64,000 nucleotides of DNA from DASVFB01 sp963815965 (GCA_963815965.1 CAWFIT010000001.1:1116001-1180000); one strand, 5' to 3'; counted from the stretch's first letter, positions 45,000-54,230 are shown. Numbers and translations: made by a program. Notes: generated by a model not told the origin, from the sequence alone.

Positions 45000-46912
45000 A
45001 TGCCGGCGCTACCGCTGCGCGGACGGTCACGTGCGCCTGCACGCCGGTTTCCGCGCGCGTCTTGGCGAGCGCGGGCGCTTCTCGCCTGGGCGCTCTTCTT
45101 CGGCGGCGGCGATCGACACGAGCCGACTCGCGTGGATCGGCGGCGCCGCCGTGATCGTCGCCGCGCTCGTCTGGCGGCCGCGGCGTTCGACCGGCGCATC
45201 GAGCGGCCGCGACTCGGCCGTGCCGGCGCCGCCTGCTGCTGCCTGCTTTGCCGGGCTTGTCGCTGTGGCAGGGGATCTCGATCGACTGGTCCGTCCAGCC
45301 GGATCGCTCGTGGGACTACGTCAACCGCGGCCTCGTGTACCTCGCGTTTCTCGTCCTGGGGATGTTCGTCGCTGCGCTCGTCCCTCGTGCGACGCGTGCG
45401 GTGGCGTCCGGGCTCGCCGTCGCTGCTCGCGCTCGTGCTTGGCGTACGCGTTGCTCGCGAAGGGCGTTCCCTCGCTCTATCCGGACTACGGGAGGCTCGC
45501 GCGCCTGCGCTCGCCGGTCGGGTTCTGGAACGCGCTCGCGCTTCTCGGCGACTTCGCGCTCGTGCTCGGGCTGTGGCGCGCGGCGCAGCGGCGATTCGAC
45601 GGCGTGCTGCTGGTCTTCGGCGGTGTGCTCACGGTCCTGCTCGCGTACTCGCGCGGCGGCATCGTGATCGCCGTGATCGCGTCGGCGGTCTGGCTCGCGC
45701 TCGACCGGCGCCGACTCGAGGCGTTGCTCGCGCTCGTGATCGGCGGCGGCGCGGCCGGCGTGGTCGCCGGCATCGCGCTCGCGTTCACGGCGTCAGCGAC
45801 GACGGCCAGTCGCATTCCGTTCGCGTGCACGACGGGCAGAGTGTTCCTGCTCACCGTCGTCGTCGCCGCGATCGTCGTCGCGTTCGCTCGGGCGAGCAGC
45901 GTTGCGACTCGAGCTCGGCGCGGCGGCGCGCCGCCGCGCGACGGCGATCCTCGTCCGCGGCGATCGTGCTCGCCTGCGCGGTCGGCGTCGTCGCCGTCGC
46001 GCTGCACAACGGCGGCTCGACCCGCGTGACCGCCGCAGGCACTGCACTGCGCGGAGGGTGCGCGCCGGCTCGCGTGCGCGAGCTCCGACGCGCGCCTGGA
46101 CTGGTGGAAGGAGGCGTGGCAATCGTTCGAGGACAAGCCTCTGGCAGGCACCGGCGCGGCCTCGTTCGAGCTCTCGCACCGCCTGCACCGCGCCGAGTAC
46201 ACAAGGCCGGTGACCGAGCCGCACAACTTTGCCTTGCAGGAGTCGGCGAGAACGGGCATCGTCGGCTTCCTGCTGCTCGCAGGCGACGGTGGGCTTCGCC
46301 GCGGTTGCCATCCGGCGTCGCCGGCGCGACGACGCGGCCGTTGCGCTCGCGGTCTGTGCGCTCGCGTATCTCGTGAACATCCTCCTCGATGTCGGCTACG
46401 ACTTCGTCGCGGTCAGCGCGCCGTTCTTCACGCTGCTCGGTGTTCTGCTCACGGAGTCGAGCGCGCGCGTCGCTCGTCGCGAGCCCGTCTGGGCGCCGGA
46501 ACGCTCGCTGCTCGCGGCGGCGTGCGTCCTCTCGCTTGCGGCGCCGTGGTCGCTCAGCACAAGGTCGACGAGGCGGTTGCGCGGGCAGATCCGGAGCTCG
46601 CTGCGAGGCGCACTCGTGGAATCCCGTCTCCGTCGTGCCTCTCCTGACCGAGGCCGCGCTCGAGGAGTCTGCTGCGGTCACCGCGGTGACGGCCCTGCGG
46701 CTCTATCGCCAGGCGGTCGACACGCAGCCTGAGAACCCGGACGCCTGGGTCGCGCTGGGCCAGTTCCAGCTCGACTGACGACGATCCGTGCGGCGCACTT
46801 CCGCTCGCTGAACCAGGCGTACGCGCTCGACCGGTACAACCCGGTGGTCGCAGTCGACGGCGGCGCGCTCGACGTCGCGCGCGCCAGGGCCCGTAAGGCC
46901 GGGTGCGGTTAG
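45000..46912 (+). CDS. O-antigen ligase/polymerase-like membrane protein with TPR-like tail (frameshifted)
   Basis: A polytopic protein of about 630 residues. The Wzy/WaaL features are PDRSWDYVNRGLVYLAFLVL, GMFVAALVPRATRAVASGLA, YPDYGRLARLRSPVGFWNAL, LLGDFALVLGLWRAAQRRFD, VLTVLLAYSRGGIVIAVIAS (the conserved SRG motif), then a large loop with RLDWWKEAWQSFEDKPLAGT, GAASFELSHRL and EPHNFALQESARTGIVGFLL (the HN motif of ligases). A C-terminal stretch (LYRQAVDTQPENPDAWVALG, then AAHFRSLNQAYALDRYNPVV) resembles tetratricopeptide repeats. Such proteins polymerise or attach glycan repeats on the outside of the membrane. Indels lie near 45095, 45230, 45430, 45795, 45910, 46060, 46290, 46560 and 46770. 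Confidence 0.75.
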
Positions 46913-46915
46913 CAT
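46910..46915 (+). promoter_or_regulatory. -10 box (TAGCAT), leaderless promoter
   Basis: TAGCAT overlaps the stop of the upstream gene and ends exactly 7 bases before GTG 46923. Confidence 0.55.
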
Positions 46916-46922
46916 CGCCGGC

Positions 46923-47982
46923 GTGGACGCGGACGCGATCAGCCTCGAGCAGTTGCAACTTGCGGCGCGGAATCACGGGATGCCGCTCGAGGCGTTGGCG
47001 TATCCGATCACCCCGATCGGGCTCCACTATCTGCTGATCCACTACGACATCCCGGTGGTCGACGCCGACGCGTGGCGGCTCGCCGTCGACGGTGAGGTCG
47101 AGCGCCCGCTGTCGCTCTCGCTCGACGAACTGCGCGCGCGGCCCGCGATCGAGGTCGCGGCCACGATGGAGTGCGCCGGGAACGGCCGGGCTCGGCTCAC
47201 GCCGCGCGTCGACAGCCAGCCGTGGTTGCACGAGGCGGTCGGCACGGGTCTCTGGCGGGGCGTGCGCGTGCGCGACGTGCTCGAGAGCGCCGGGCTTCTC
47301 GGCGGCGCGCGGGAAGTGCTGTTCACCGCGCTCGATCGTGGCGTCGAGGACGACGTCGAGCAGCGCTATCAGCGGAGCCTGCCGCTCGAGGAGGCGCTTC
47401 GCGACGATGTGATCCTCGCGTACGAGCTGAACGGCGTGCCGCTGCCGCCTCAGCACGGGTTCCCGCTGCGGCTGCTCGTTCCCGGCTGGTACGGGATGAC
47501 AAGCGTCAAGTGGCTGGCGGGCATCACCGTCCTCGACGTGCCGTTCGAGGGCGCCCAGATGATGCTGCACTACCGCTTGCAACGAGACGAGAACGATCCG
47601 GGGACGCCGCTGACGCGGATGGCGCCGCGGGCGCTCGTGATTCCGCCCGGCATTCCGGAGTTTCACTCGCGCGAACGTTTCGTCGACGCGGGACTCTGCA
47701 TGTTGCGCGGGCGCGCCTGGTCCGGCTGGGCTCCGGTCGCCGGCGTGCGCGTGAGCGTCGACGGCGGTGCGACGTGGGACGATGCCGAGCTCGAGCGCGA
47801 CCTCGATTCGCCGTGGGCATGGTGCGCGTGGTCGTACGAGTGGCAGGCGACGCCGGGGCGCCACGAGCTCTGCTTCAGGGCGCGTGACGAAGCGGGCAAC
47901 GAGCAGCCGCTGGAACGCCGACTGGAACGTCGGCGGCTACGCGAACAACGCCGTCCACAGCGTTGTCGTCAACGTCTCGTAG
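46923..47982 (+). CDS. Sulfite oxidase-like molybdenum-cofactor oxidoreductase (one frameshift)
   Basis: GTG 46923. The molybdopterin fold is seen in IGLHYLLIHYDIPVVDADAW, RLAVDGEVERPLSLSLDELR and AATMECAGNGRARLTPRVDS, where the cysteine of MECAGN is the molybdenum ligand. Then come WLHEAVGTGLWRGVRVRDVL, YELNGVPLPPQHGFPLRLLV and PGWYGMTSVKWLAGI. The dimerisation domain follows (SGWAPVAGVRVSVDGGATWD, WCAWSYEWQATPGRHELCFR). An indel near 47905 leads to NADWNVGGYANNAVHSVVVN. No TAT signal is seen, so it is probably cytoplasmic; the substrate could be sulfite or another compound. Confidence 0.85.
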
Positions 47983-48015
47983 GGACATGGCAGGGGTCTG
48001 ACCCCGGACATGTCC
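47983..48015. repeat. Imperfect 16-bp palindrome filling the gap between convergent genes
   Basis: GGACATGGCAGGGGTC and GACCCCGGACATGTCC are near-perfect inverted arms (14 of 16 pair) around a single T. It occupies nearly the whole 41-base gap, starting one base after the TAG of the oxidoreductase gene. It probably acts as a two-way terminator, and it has the look of a dispersed REP-type element. Confidence 0.6.
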
Positions 48016-48023
48016 GGAACGGA

Positions 48024-48527
48024 CTAGTTGCCGACGACGAGGACGATCTGCGCGCCCATCAGCGCGCTGCGGCGCATGCCGTCGAGCGGCGTGACGATCC
48101 GCGCGTGCACGTCCCTCGCGAGGCGCGCCGCCTCGGCGCGGTAGCCGCGGCGGTACATGACGAGCGTTCGCGTCGAGCTCGACTGCTTCTTGGCGTTGCC
48201 GACCGACGTGATCCGGTAGCCGTGCGCGCGCAGGCCGTCGGCCGCGGTGCCGGCCGCACCGGCAGCGCCGCTGCCGTTGAGGACGAGGACGTTGGTCTCT
48301 CCGCGGGCGAGCTTCGCCTTCCCGGGCGGCGTCTCCTTCGGGATGGCCTGCACGCCGGCAACGTTCGCGATCGCTGCCTCGCGGACGCGATGGGCGGCAG
48401 ACTTGCCGAGGAGCGCGACGCCGATGGCCACGAGCAGTCCGAGCTCGAGCGCCGCCACCGCACACGCGATGATCGTCGCCGTGCGCCAGCGCGCCGCGTC
48501 GATGGTTGGGACGTACGACGACTCCAC
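48024..48527 (-). CDS. LytR C-terminal domain protein with N-terminal membrane helix
   Basis: From GTG 48527: a short cytoplasmic start (VESSYVPTIDAARWR), a helix (IIACAVAALELGLLVAIGVA), then an outer domain ANVAGVQAIPKETPPGKAKL, TNVLVLNGSGAAGAAGTAAD (the VLNGSGxxGxA motif of LytR_C), GLRAHGYRITSVGNAKKQSS, TRTLVMYRRGYRAEAARLAR and MGAQIVLVVGN. The domain is found in envelope proteins near LytR-CpsA-Psr enzymes, which attach glycans to the cell wall; the catalytic LCP part is missing here. The start is divergent from tmk and was chosen because it gives a complete N-terminus. Confidence 0.8.
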   Translation of the reverse strand: MESSYVPTIDAARWRTATIIACAVAALELGLLVAIGVALLGKSAAHRVREAAIANVAGVQAIPKETPPGKAKLARGETNVLVLNGSGAAGAAGTAADGLRAHGYRITSVGNAKKQSSSTRTLVMYRRGYRAEAARLARDVHARIVTPLDGMRRSALMGAQIVLVVGN

Positions 48528-48557
48528 GGACCGAGTTCGTTCGCCGGGGCGCGTCCG

Positions 48558-48563
48558 TATCCT
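48558..48563 (+). promoter_or_regulatory. -10 box (TATCCT), candidate leaderless promoter of tmk
   Basis: TATCCT ends 9 bases before the GTG at 48573 and no Shine-Dalgarno is visible. Confidence 0.4.
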
Positions 48564-48572
48564 CCCGCCCAG

Positions 48573-49172
48573 GTGTTCATCACGTTCGAGGGAATCGACG
48601 GGAGCGGCAAGTCGACGCAGGCCGACCTCCTCGCCCAGGCGCTCCGCGCCGAGGGTCGCGCGGTCGTGGCAACCAGGGAGCCGGGCGGGACGGAGCTCGG
48701 CGAGCGCGTCCGCGACCTGCTGCTCGGGCACGGCGCCGAGATCACGCCGTGGGCCGAGACCGCGCTGTTCGCAGCGGCCCGCGCGCAGCTCGTCGATGAG
48801 GTGATCCATCCCGCCCTCCGCGACGGCGCCGACGTCGTCTGCGACCGCTACCTCGACTCGTCGCTCGCGTACCAGGGGCTCGCGCGCGGCCTGGGCGTCG
48901 ACCGCGTGCTCGAGCTGAACCTCCATGTAACGCGCGGCCTGCTCCCGGATCGCACGTTCCTCCTCGTGCTCGGTGCGAAGGAGGCGGCGAGCCGGGCGCC
49001 CGACGATCGCGACCGCATCGAGCGGGAGGGCGTCGAGCTCCAGGCGGCGGTCGAGCGCGCCTACGAGGAGCTCGCGACCATGTTCCCGAACCGGATCAAG
49101 AAGCTGGACGCAACGCAGCCCGCCGCCGAGCTGGCGAGAATCGTCAGAGATGAGCTTCGAGAGCTTTCCTGA
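48573..49172 (+). CDS. tmk: Thymidylate kinase
   Basis: GTG 48573, 199 residues, intact. It phosphorylates dTMP to dTDP. The P-loop is FITFEGIDGSGKSTQADLL, followed by VVATREPGGTELGERVRDLL (DRX/PGG loop), ADVVCDRYLDSSLAYQGLAR (DRY-x-SS substrate site), LPDRTFLLVLGAKEAASRAP and DRIEREGVELQAAVERAYEE (LID region). The long in-frame upstream stretch is the oxidoreductase frame and does not belong to it. Its end overlaps holB by 23 bases, giving the common tmk-holB pairing. Confidence 0.95.
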   Translation: MFITFEGIDGSGKSTQADLLAQALRAEGRAVVATREPGGTELGERVRDLLLGHGAEITPWAETALFAAARAQLVDEVIHPALRDGADVVCDRYLDSSLAYQGLARGLGVDRVLELNLHVTRGLLPDRTFLLVLGAKEAASRAPDDRDRIEREGVELQAAVERAYEELATMFPNRIKKLDATQPAAELARIVRDELRELS

Positions 49173-50232
49173 GCAGGAGGAGGCCAAGCGCCTGCTCACC
49201 GCCGCGCTCGCAGATGGGCCGGCGCACGCCTATCTCTTCCACGGGCCGCCCGGGGTCGGCAAGCGTCGCGCGGCAACGGCATTCGCCGGCGCCGTGATCG
49301 GCGACGCCGGCCGCGTCGCCCGCAAGACGCATCCCGACCTCTACGAGCTGGAGCCCGTGGGGGACCAGGTGCTGATCGACGAGATCCGCGGACTCCGCCG
49401 CGACTTGCACATGCGGCCGTTCGAGGCGTCGCACCGCGTGTACGTGATCCTCGATGCGCACACGATGAACGAGGCCGCCGCGGACGCGCTGCTCAAGGAC
49501 CTCGAGGAGCCTCCGGAGTACGCCGTCATCGTGCTGATCGCCGACGACCTCGGGCCGCTGCCGGAGACGATCCTTTCGCGTTGCCAGCTCGTCCCGTTCC
49601 GCAGGCTGTCGGAGGCGGCGGTGCGCGCCGAGCTCCTGCAGCGTGCGCCGGAGCTCGACGCCGACGAGGCTGCGGCGATCACGCATCTCGCCGCCGGCCG
49701 CCTCGACAGGCTCGAGCGGCTGCTCGATCCCGAGGGGCGCAATCGCCGAGATGTCCTCCTCGACGTTGCGCGAAGCGTGTACGCCGCCGACGCCTTCGAC
49801 GCAGGTGAGGCGGCGCGGACGCTCCTCGAAGGGATCAAGGCGCGCGGCGCAGAGGCGCGCGCCGAGGCGGAGGAGGCCGTCGAGGCGTTGGAGCTGACCG
49901 CGCGCGAAGCCGAGCAGCGCGTGAAGCGGGCGCAGCGCCGCGCGGAGCGCGAGGAGCTGCTCGCGTCGCTCGACGAGCTCGCGTGGTGGTACCGCGACCT
50001 GATCGCCGTCGCCGTCGGCGCCGAGGGCGCGGTCGTGCATTCCGATCGGCTCGAACGGCTCGCCGAGGACGCGTCGCGCGAGCGCATCCCGGCCGCAGAG
50101 GCGGCGTGCGAGCACGTACGCGAGACGTGGCGCGCGTTCGAGGAGTTCAACATCGCCCCGCAGCTCGCGCTGGACGCATTGTTCGTGCGCCTGCGAGGTG
50201 AGCTCGGCGGCGTCGCGGCTCCGGTGGGCTAG
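49150..50232 (+). CDS. holB: DNA polymerase III delta-prime subunit (clamp-loader)
   Basis: ATG 49150, 360 residues, intact. It loads the sliding clamp. The AAA+ P-loop is PAHAYLFHGPPGVGKRRAAT; unlike active ATPase subunits it ends GKR, as in delta-prime. Then come VLIDEIRGLRRDLHMRPFEA, SHRVYVILDAHTMNEAAADA, LLKDLEEPPEYAVIVLIADD and PETILSRCQLVPFRRL (the SRC motif of delta-prime). The C-terminal part is helical (VEALELTAREAEQRVKRAQR) as expected for the collar domain. No zinc-binding cysteines are present. The stop overlaps the GTG of the Rrf2 gene. Confidence 0.9.
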   Translation: MSFESFPEQEEAKRLLTAALADGPAHAYLFHGPPGVGKRRAATAFAGAVIGDAGRVARKTHPDLYELEPVGDQVLIDEIRGLRRDLHMRPFEASHRVYVILDAHTMNEAAADALLKDLEEPPEYAVIVLIADDLGPLPETILSRCQLVPFRRLSEAAVRAELLQRAPELDADEAAAITHLAAGRLDRLERLLDPEGRNRRDVLLDVARSVYAADAFDAGEAARTLLEGIKARGAEARAEAEEAVEALELTAREAEQRVKRAQRRAEREELLASLDELAWWYRDLIAVAVGAEGAVVHSDRLERLAEDASRERIPAAEAACEHVRETWRAFEEFNIAPQLALDALFVRLRGELGGVAAPVG

Positions 50233-50688
50233 TGCGGCTCTCGGCGAAGGCCGACTACGCACTGCGCGCGACTGTCGAGCTGGCGTCGCACGGCGAAGGG
50301 CACGTCAAGGCCGAGGCGCTCGCGCGTGCGCAGTCGGTGCCGCTGCGCTTTCTCGAGCACATCCTCCTCGACCTGAAGCACGCCGGGATCGTCGCGAGCC
50401 AGCGCGGCGCGGAGGGCGGCTACTGGCTCGCGCGCCCGCCGCGGCGAGATCTCGCTCGCGGACGTGATCCGAGCCGTCGAAGGCCCGCTCGCGAACGTCC
50501 GCGGCGTGCGGCCCGAGGAGCTCGAGTACGAAGGTGTCGCGAATCCGCTCCGCGACGTCTTCATCGCGCTGCGCGCGAACGTCCGCGCCGTGCTCGAGGA
50601 GGTGACGCTCGCGGACGTCGCGGCGGACGAGCTACCCGACCGAGTGCGCGAGCTCGTCCGCGACCCGGACGCCTGGTCGCCGCATTAG
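50232..50688 (+). CDS. Rrf2-family transcription regulator (one frameshift)
   Basis: GTG 50232 gives RLSAKADYALRATVELASHG, the classic Rrf2 start. The winged helix-turn-helix follows: VKAEALARAQSVPLRFLEHI, LLDLKHAGIVASQRGAEGGY, then after an indel near 50450 EISLADVIRAVEGPLANVRG and RDVFIALRANVRAVLEEVTL. The Fe-S cysteine cluster of IscR/NsrR is absent, so it resembles CymR-type regulators, which control cysteine and sulfur genes through protein partners. It runs toward the sulfate importer operon and overlaps the end of cysA by 57 bases on the opposite strand; regulation of that operon is a plausible inference. Confidence 0.85.
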
Positions 50689-51612
50689 CCGCGCGTAGAC
50701 GATCTGCCCGCGCGCGAGCTCGAGGCGCTCCGCCTCGTCGTGCGTGATCTGCGCGTCGAAGCGCTCGCCGTCGCCGAGGACGAGCTGCACCCGCACCTCG
50801 AAGCCGAGATACGCGATGCGCTCGACGAGCGCCTCCTCGGCGCCGTCCTCGGGGAGTGCCCCGAGCACGACGTCGTGCGGCCGGACGAGGTCGCCGCGAA
50901 ACTTCGTCGCCTCGCCGACGAACGTGAGCACGAACTCGTTCGCGGGACGCTCGTAGAGGTCCTGCGGCGTCCCGATCTGCTCGACCCGGCCATGGTTCAC
51001 GAGCACGATGTGGTCGGCGATCTGCATCGCCTCCTCCTGGTCGTGCGTCACGAACACCGTCGTCACGTGCACCTCGTCGTGGAGCCGGCGCAGCCACTCA
51101 CGTAGCTCCTGCCGCACGCGCGCGTCGAGCGCGCCGAACGGTTCGTCGAGCAGCAGCACCTCCGGCTCGACCGCGAGCGCACGCGCAAGCGCCATCCGCT
51201 GGCGCTGCCCGCCCGAGAGCTGTGCGGGATAGCGCTTGCCGAGCCCCTCGAGCTGTACGAGCTCGAGCAGCTCGTGCACGCGATCGCGGATCTCAGCTTT
51301 CGGACGCCGCCGCACGGTCAACCCGAACGCGACGTTGTCGGCGACCGTCATGTGCTTGAACGGCGCGTAGTGCTGGAAGACGAAGCCGACGCCGCGCTGC
51401 TGCGGCCGCAGCTGCGTCGCCTCGCGTCCGGAGATGAACACGTCGCCGGCGTCGGGCTTCTCGAGCCCGGCGATCACGCGCAGGAGCGTCGACTTGCCGG
51501 AGCCGCTCGGCCCGAGCAACGCCATCAGCGCCCCGCTCGGCACGTCCACCGAGACGTCGTCGAGCGCGACGAACTCGCCGAACCGCTTCGTCACGTTGCG
51601 GGCAGAGATCAC
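50632..51612 (-). CDS. cysA: Sulfate ABC importer ATP-binding protein
   Basis: GTG 51612, 326 residues, intact. The nucleotide-binding domain shows LMALLGPSGSGKSTLLRVIA (Walker A), FVFQHYAPFKHMTVADNVAF (Q-loop), YPAQLSGGQRQRMALARALA (signature), PEVLLLDEPFGALDARVRQE (Walker B) and TTVFVTHDQEEAMQIADHIV (switch). It ends in an OB-like regulatory tail, VRPHDVVLGALPEDGAEEAL. The FQHYA motif and the length match sulfate/thiosulfate CysA. It powers uptake by CysT-CysW with Sbp. Start overlaps the cysW stop; the end overlaps the Rrf2 gene of the other strand. Confidence 0.9.
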   Translation of the reverse strand: MISARNVTKRFGEFVALDDVSVDVPSGALMALLGPSGSGKSTLLRVIAGLEKPDAGDVFISGREATQLRPQQRGVGFVFQHYAPFKHMTVADNVAFGLTVRRRPKAEIRDRVHELLELVQLEGLGKRYPAQLSGGQRQRMALARALAVEPEVLLLDEPFGALDARVRQELREWLRRLHDEVHVTTVFVTHDQEEAMQIADHIVLVNHGRVEQIGTPQDLYERPANEFVLTFVGEATKFRGDLVRPHDVVLGALPEDGAEEALVERIAYLGFEVRVQLVLGDGERFDAQITHDEAERLELARGQIVYARLMRRPGVRVADELAHSVG

Positions 51613-52391
51613 GTGCTCTCCTCTCGTGGCCGGAACATCGTCATCAGAAGCAAGGTGGCGATTGCGATCATCGCGAGCAGCACGGACGCGGCGTACGCAC
51701 CGGTGATGTCGTAGTTGTCGTAGCTGTCCTGCACGAGCAGCGTCATGGTCTGCGTCTTGCCCTCGATGTTCCCGGACACGACGCGCACGGCGCCGTACTC
51801 CCCGATCGCGCGCGCGGTCGTCAGGATCACGCCGTACGCGACCGCCCAGCGGATCGCCGGCAACGTGACGCGGCGGAACGTCGCGAACGCGCCCGCGCCG
51901 AGCGTCGCGGCGGCTTCCTCCTGGTCGGTGCCGATCTCGCGCAACACGGGCACGACTTCGCGCACGACGAACGGCAGCGAGACGAAGATCGTCGCGAGGA
52001 CCATCGCCGGCGTTGCGAAGAGCACCTGGAACGGCAGCGACCCGAGCCAGCCGTCGCGGCCGTAGAGCAGGACGATCGAGAGGCCGACGACGACCGGCGA
52101 GAGCGCGAGCGGCAGGTCGACGACGGCGTTGAGCACGCCTTTGCCGGGGAAGCGGTGACGCACGATCGCCAGCGCGCAGACGACGCCGAAGACCGTGTTC
52201 AGCGGGACAGCAATTGCGGCGATCTTCAACGTGAGCCAGAACGCGTGCTTCGCGTCCGGCGTCGTCACCGCGTCCCACGCAGGCCCGACGCCGTGCTCGA
52301 ACGTGCGCCAGAAGACGAGCCCGACCGGCACGAGCAGGATCGCCGCGAGGTACGCGAGCACCCCGACTCGGAGGCTAATCCTGGCGATCAT
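51609..52391 (-). CDS. cysW: Sulfate ABC importer permease CysW
   Basis: ATG 52391, 260 residues, intact, with about six helices: VGVLAYLAAILLVPVGLVFW, FWLTLKIAAIAVPLNTVFGV, VVDLPLALSPVVVGLSIVLL and MVLATIFVSLPFVVREVVPV. The EAA loop REIGTDQEEAAATLGAGAFA docks on the ATPase. AIRWAVAYGVILTTARAIGE, YGAVRVVSGNIEGKTQTMTL are CysW signatures. It forms the membrane channel for sulfate or thiosulfate together with CysT. It overlaps cysT by 17 bases and cysA by 4. Confidence 0.9.
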   Translation of the reverse strand: MIARISLRVGVLAYLAAILLVPVGLVFWRTFEHGVGPAWDAVTTPDAKHAFWLTLKIAAIAVPLNTVFGVVCALAIVRHRFPGKGVLNAVVDLPLALSPVVVGLSIVLLYGRDGWLGSLPFQVLFATPAMVLATIFVSLPFVVREVVPVLREIGTDQEEAAATLGAGAFATFRRVTLPAIRWAVAYGVILTTARAIGEYGAVRVVSGNIEGKTQTMTLLVQDSYDNYDITGAYAASVLLAMIAIATLLLMTMFRPREEST

Positions 52392-53197
52392 GCCTCGTCG
52401 CCCAGCGGCGGAGCGCGCCGACCAGGAGCAGGGTCGCGAACGAGATCAGAAGCAAGACAAGTGACAGCGCGGCCGCGCCCGCCGCGTCGTTCGACTGGAT
52501 GCGTCCGAAGATGTAGACGGACGCCATCTCGGTCTTGAACGGCAGGTTCCCCGAGATGAGCACGACGGCGCCGAACTCGCCGACAGCGCGCGCGAAGGCG
52601 AGCGCGACGCCGGAGAGGATCGCCGGCAGCAGGTTCGGGAACACGATGCGGCGGAAGATCGCCGTCGAGCGCGCACCGAGCGACGCCGCGGCCTCCTCCA
52701 TCTCCGTGTCGAGCTCGAGCAGCACGGGCTGCACGGTGCGCACGACGAACGGCAGCGTCACGAAGAGGAGCGCGACGAGCACGCCGGCGCGCGTGTACGC
52801 GAGGTTGATCCCCGAGGAACCGCGCGGTCCGTAGAGCGCGAGCAGCGTCAGGCCGGCGACGATCGTCGGCAGCGCGAACGGCAGGTCGATCACCGCGTTG
52901 ACGATCCGCTTGCCGCGAAAGTCGTCGCGCACGAGCACCCACGCAGTCGCGGTGCCGACGACGGCGTTCACGAGCGCGACCGCCAGCGCAAGCCCGAGCG
53001 TGAGCTTGAGCGCCGAGACGCGCCTCGCGGTTCGTGACGGCGTGCTCGAAGTTGCCGGCCTCCGCCGCGAGCGCCGCGAGCGGAAGCAGGACGACGAGGC
53101 TGAGGTAGCCGACGATGAATCCGCCGCCGGCGACCTCGGCGAACCGAGGAGTGCGGACCGCCGCGGGTACGCGGACGGCGGCGGCGTCAACCGCCAA
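52375..53197 (-). CDS. cysT: Sulfate ABC importer permease CysT/CysU (one frameshift)
   Basis: A TTG start at 53197 overlaps the sbp stop. The first helix (GGGFIVGYLSLVVLLPLAAL) is in one frame; after an indel near 53025 follows ALKLTLGLALAVALVNAVVG, DDFRGKRIVNAVIDLPFALP, TIVAGLTLLALYGPRGSSGI, VRTVQPVLLELDTEMEEAAA (EAA loop), LGARSTAIFRRIVFPNLLPA, ARAVGEFGAVVLISGNLPFK and SLVLLLISFATLLLVGALRR. It pairs with CysW to form the channel. The signatures of CysT (RTVQPVL, SGNLPFKTE) are intact, so a sequencing indel is more probable than loss of function. Confidence 0.9.
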
Positions 53198-54158
53198 GGC
53201 TCGCCTCGATCCTCGCCATCAGCCCCGTGTTCGGGTCGAAGAACTTCTTCTGCGCCTTCGTCCAGCCGCCGAGGTAGTCGATCGTGAACAACTTCGGCCG
53301 CACCGGAAAGCTGAAGCCCTTGGTCGCGCTAGGCAGTACCGGCCGGTAGCCGCTCTGCGCGAACAGCTTCTGCGCCGTCGGCGTGTAGAGGAACTTGACG
53401 AAGCTCTGCGCCGCCGTCTTGTTCTTGCTCGTGCTGAGGGAAGCGACGGGGTTGTCGATCCTGATCGTCGCCTTCGGGATGTTGAAGTACGCGGGCTGCC
53501 CGTTGTGCTGCGCGAGCAGCGCCTCGTTCTCGTAGGTCAGCAGCGCGTCGCCCTTCCCGTTCAGGAACGTGTTGAGCGCGTCGCGCGCCGACTTGTCCTG
53601 CACGGGGACGTGGTGGAAGAGCTTGTAGAGGTACTGCTCCGCCTGCTTCGGCGTCTTGCCGAGCTTGAGCTGCGCGCCGTACGCGGCGAGGACGTTCCAG
53701 CGCGCGCCGCCTGACGTGAGCGGGTTGGGCGTCAGCACTTCCACACCCGGCTTGATCAGGTCGTTCCAGCTGCGGATGTGCTTCGGGTTCCCCTCGCGGA
53801 AAACGATCACCACGACCGAACGGGTGACGATGCCCTTGTACTTGTTCGCGTTCCAAGTCGGCGCGACGAGGCCCGCCTTGACGAGCGTGCGCATGTCGGG
53901 CTCGAGCGAGAAGTCGACGACGTCGGCGGGCAGTCCCTTGACGATCGCCTGCGCCTGGTCGGCGGAGGGGCCGTACGACTGCGTGAACGAGACGTCCTTG
54001 CCGGCGGGCGTCTGCTGGAACGCGGGGATGATCTTCGAGAATGCGTCCTTCGGCGTCGAGTACGCGACGAGCGAAATCGTCGTGTCGGTCGTGCGGGCGC
54101 CCGCGGCGGGGACGACGAATGCAGCGAGCAGGGCGGTGAGCAGGGCGATACGGCGCAC
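53187..54158 (-). CDS. sbp: Sulfate-binding protein (periplasmic/extracellular lipoprotein-like or secreted)
   Basis: GTG 54158 gives a signal peptide RIALLTALLAAFVVPAAGA, cleaved after residue 20 or so; no lipobox cysteine is seen. The mature protein carries TTISLVAYSTPKDAFSKIIP, DVSFTQSYGPSADQAQAIVK, LPADVVDFSLEPDMRTLVKA, VVIVFREGNPKHIRSWNDLI, VLTPNPLTSGGARWNVLAAY and GDALLTYENEALLAQHNGQP. These are the standard motifs of the sulfate-binding SBP family, including the YGPSADQA and TSGGARWN ligand loops. It delivers sulfate to CysTWA. A Shine-Dalgarno (AGGAGA) lies just before the GTG. First gene of the operon. Confidence 0.92.
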   Translation of the reverse strand: MRRIALLTALLAAFVVPAAGARTTDTTISLVAYSTPKDAFSKIIPAFQQTPAGKDVSFTQSYGPSADQAQAIVKGLPADVVDFSLEPDMRTLVKAGLVAPTWNANKYKGIVTRSVVVIVFREGNPKHIRSWNDLIKPGVEVLTPNPLTSGGARWNVLAAYGAQLKLGKTPKQAEQYLYKLFHHVPVQDKSARDALNTFLNGKGDALLTYENEALLAQHNGQPAYFNIPKATIRIDNPVASLSTSKNKTAAQSFVKFLYTPTAQKLFAQSGYRPVLPSATKGFSFPVRPKLFTIDYLGGWTKAQKKFFDPNTGLMARIEASLGG

Positions 54159-54201
54159 GTCTCTCCTTTGTCGATCGGCTTGGTCGGGTATGCAGCCAGG
54201 C

Positions 54202-54230
54202 ATAATGCATCGAATAAGCAAGTCTGTCAA
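54202..54230 (-). promoter_or_regulatory. Sigma-70-type promoter of the sulfate operon
   Basis: Read on the minus strand, TTGACA (54230-54225), 17 bases, then CATTAT (54207-54202), about 44 bases before the GTG of sbp. It is the only near-consensus -35/-10 pair I found. The region also contains ATGCAT and TTATTCG, possible operator half-sites. Confidence 0.6.
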
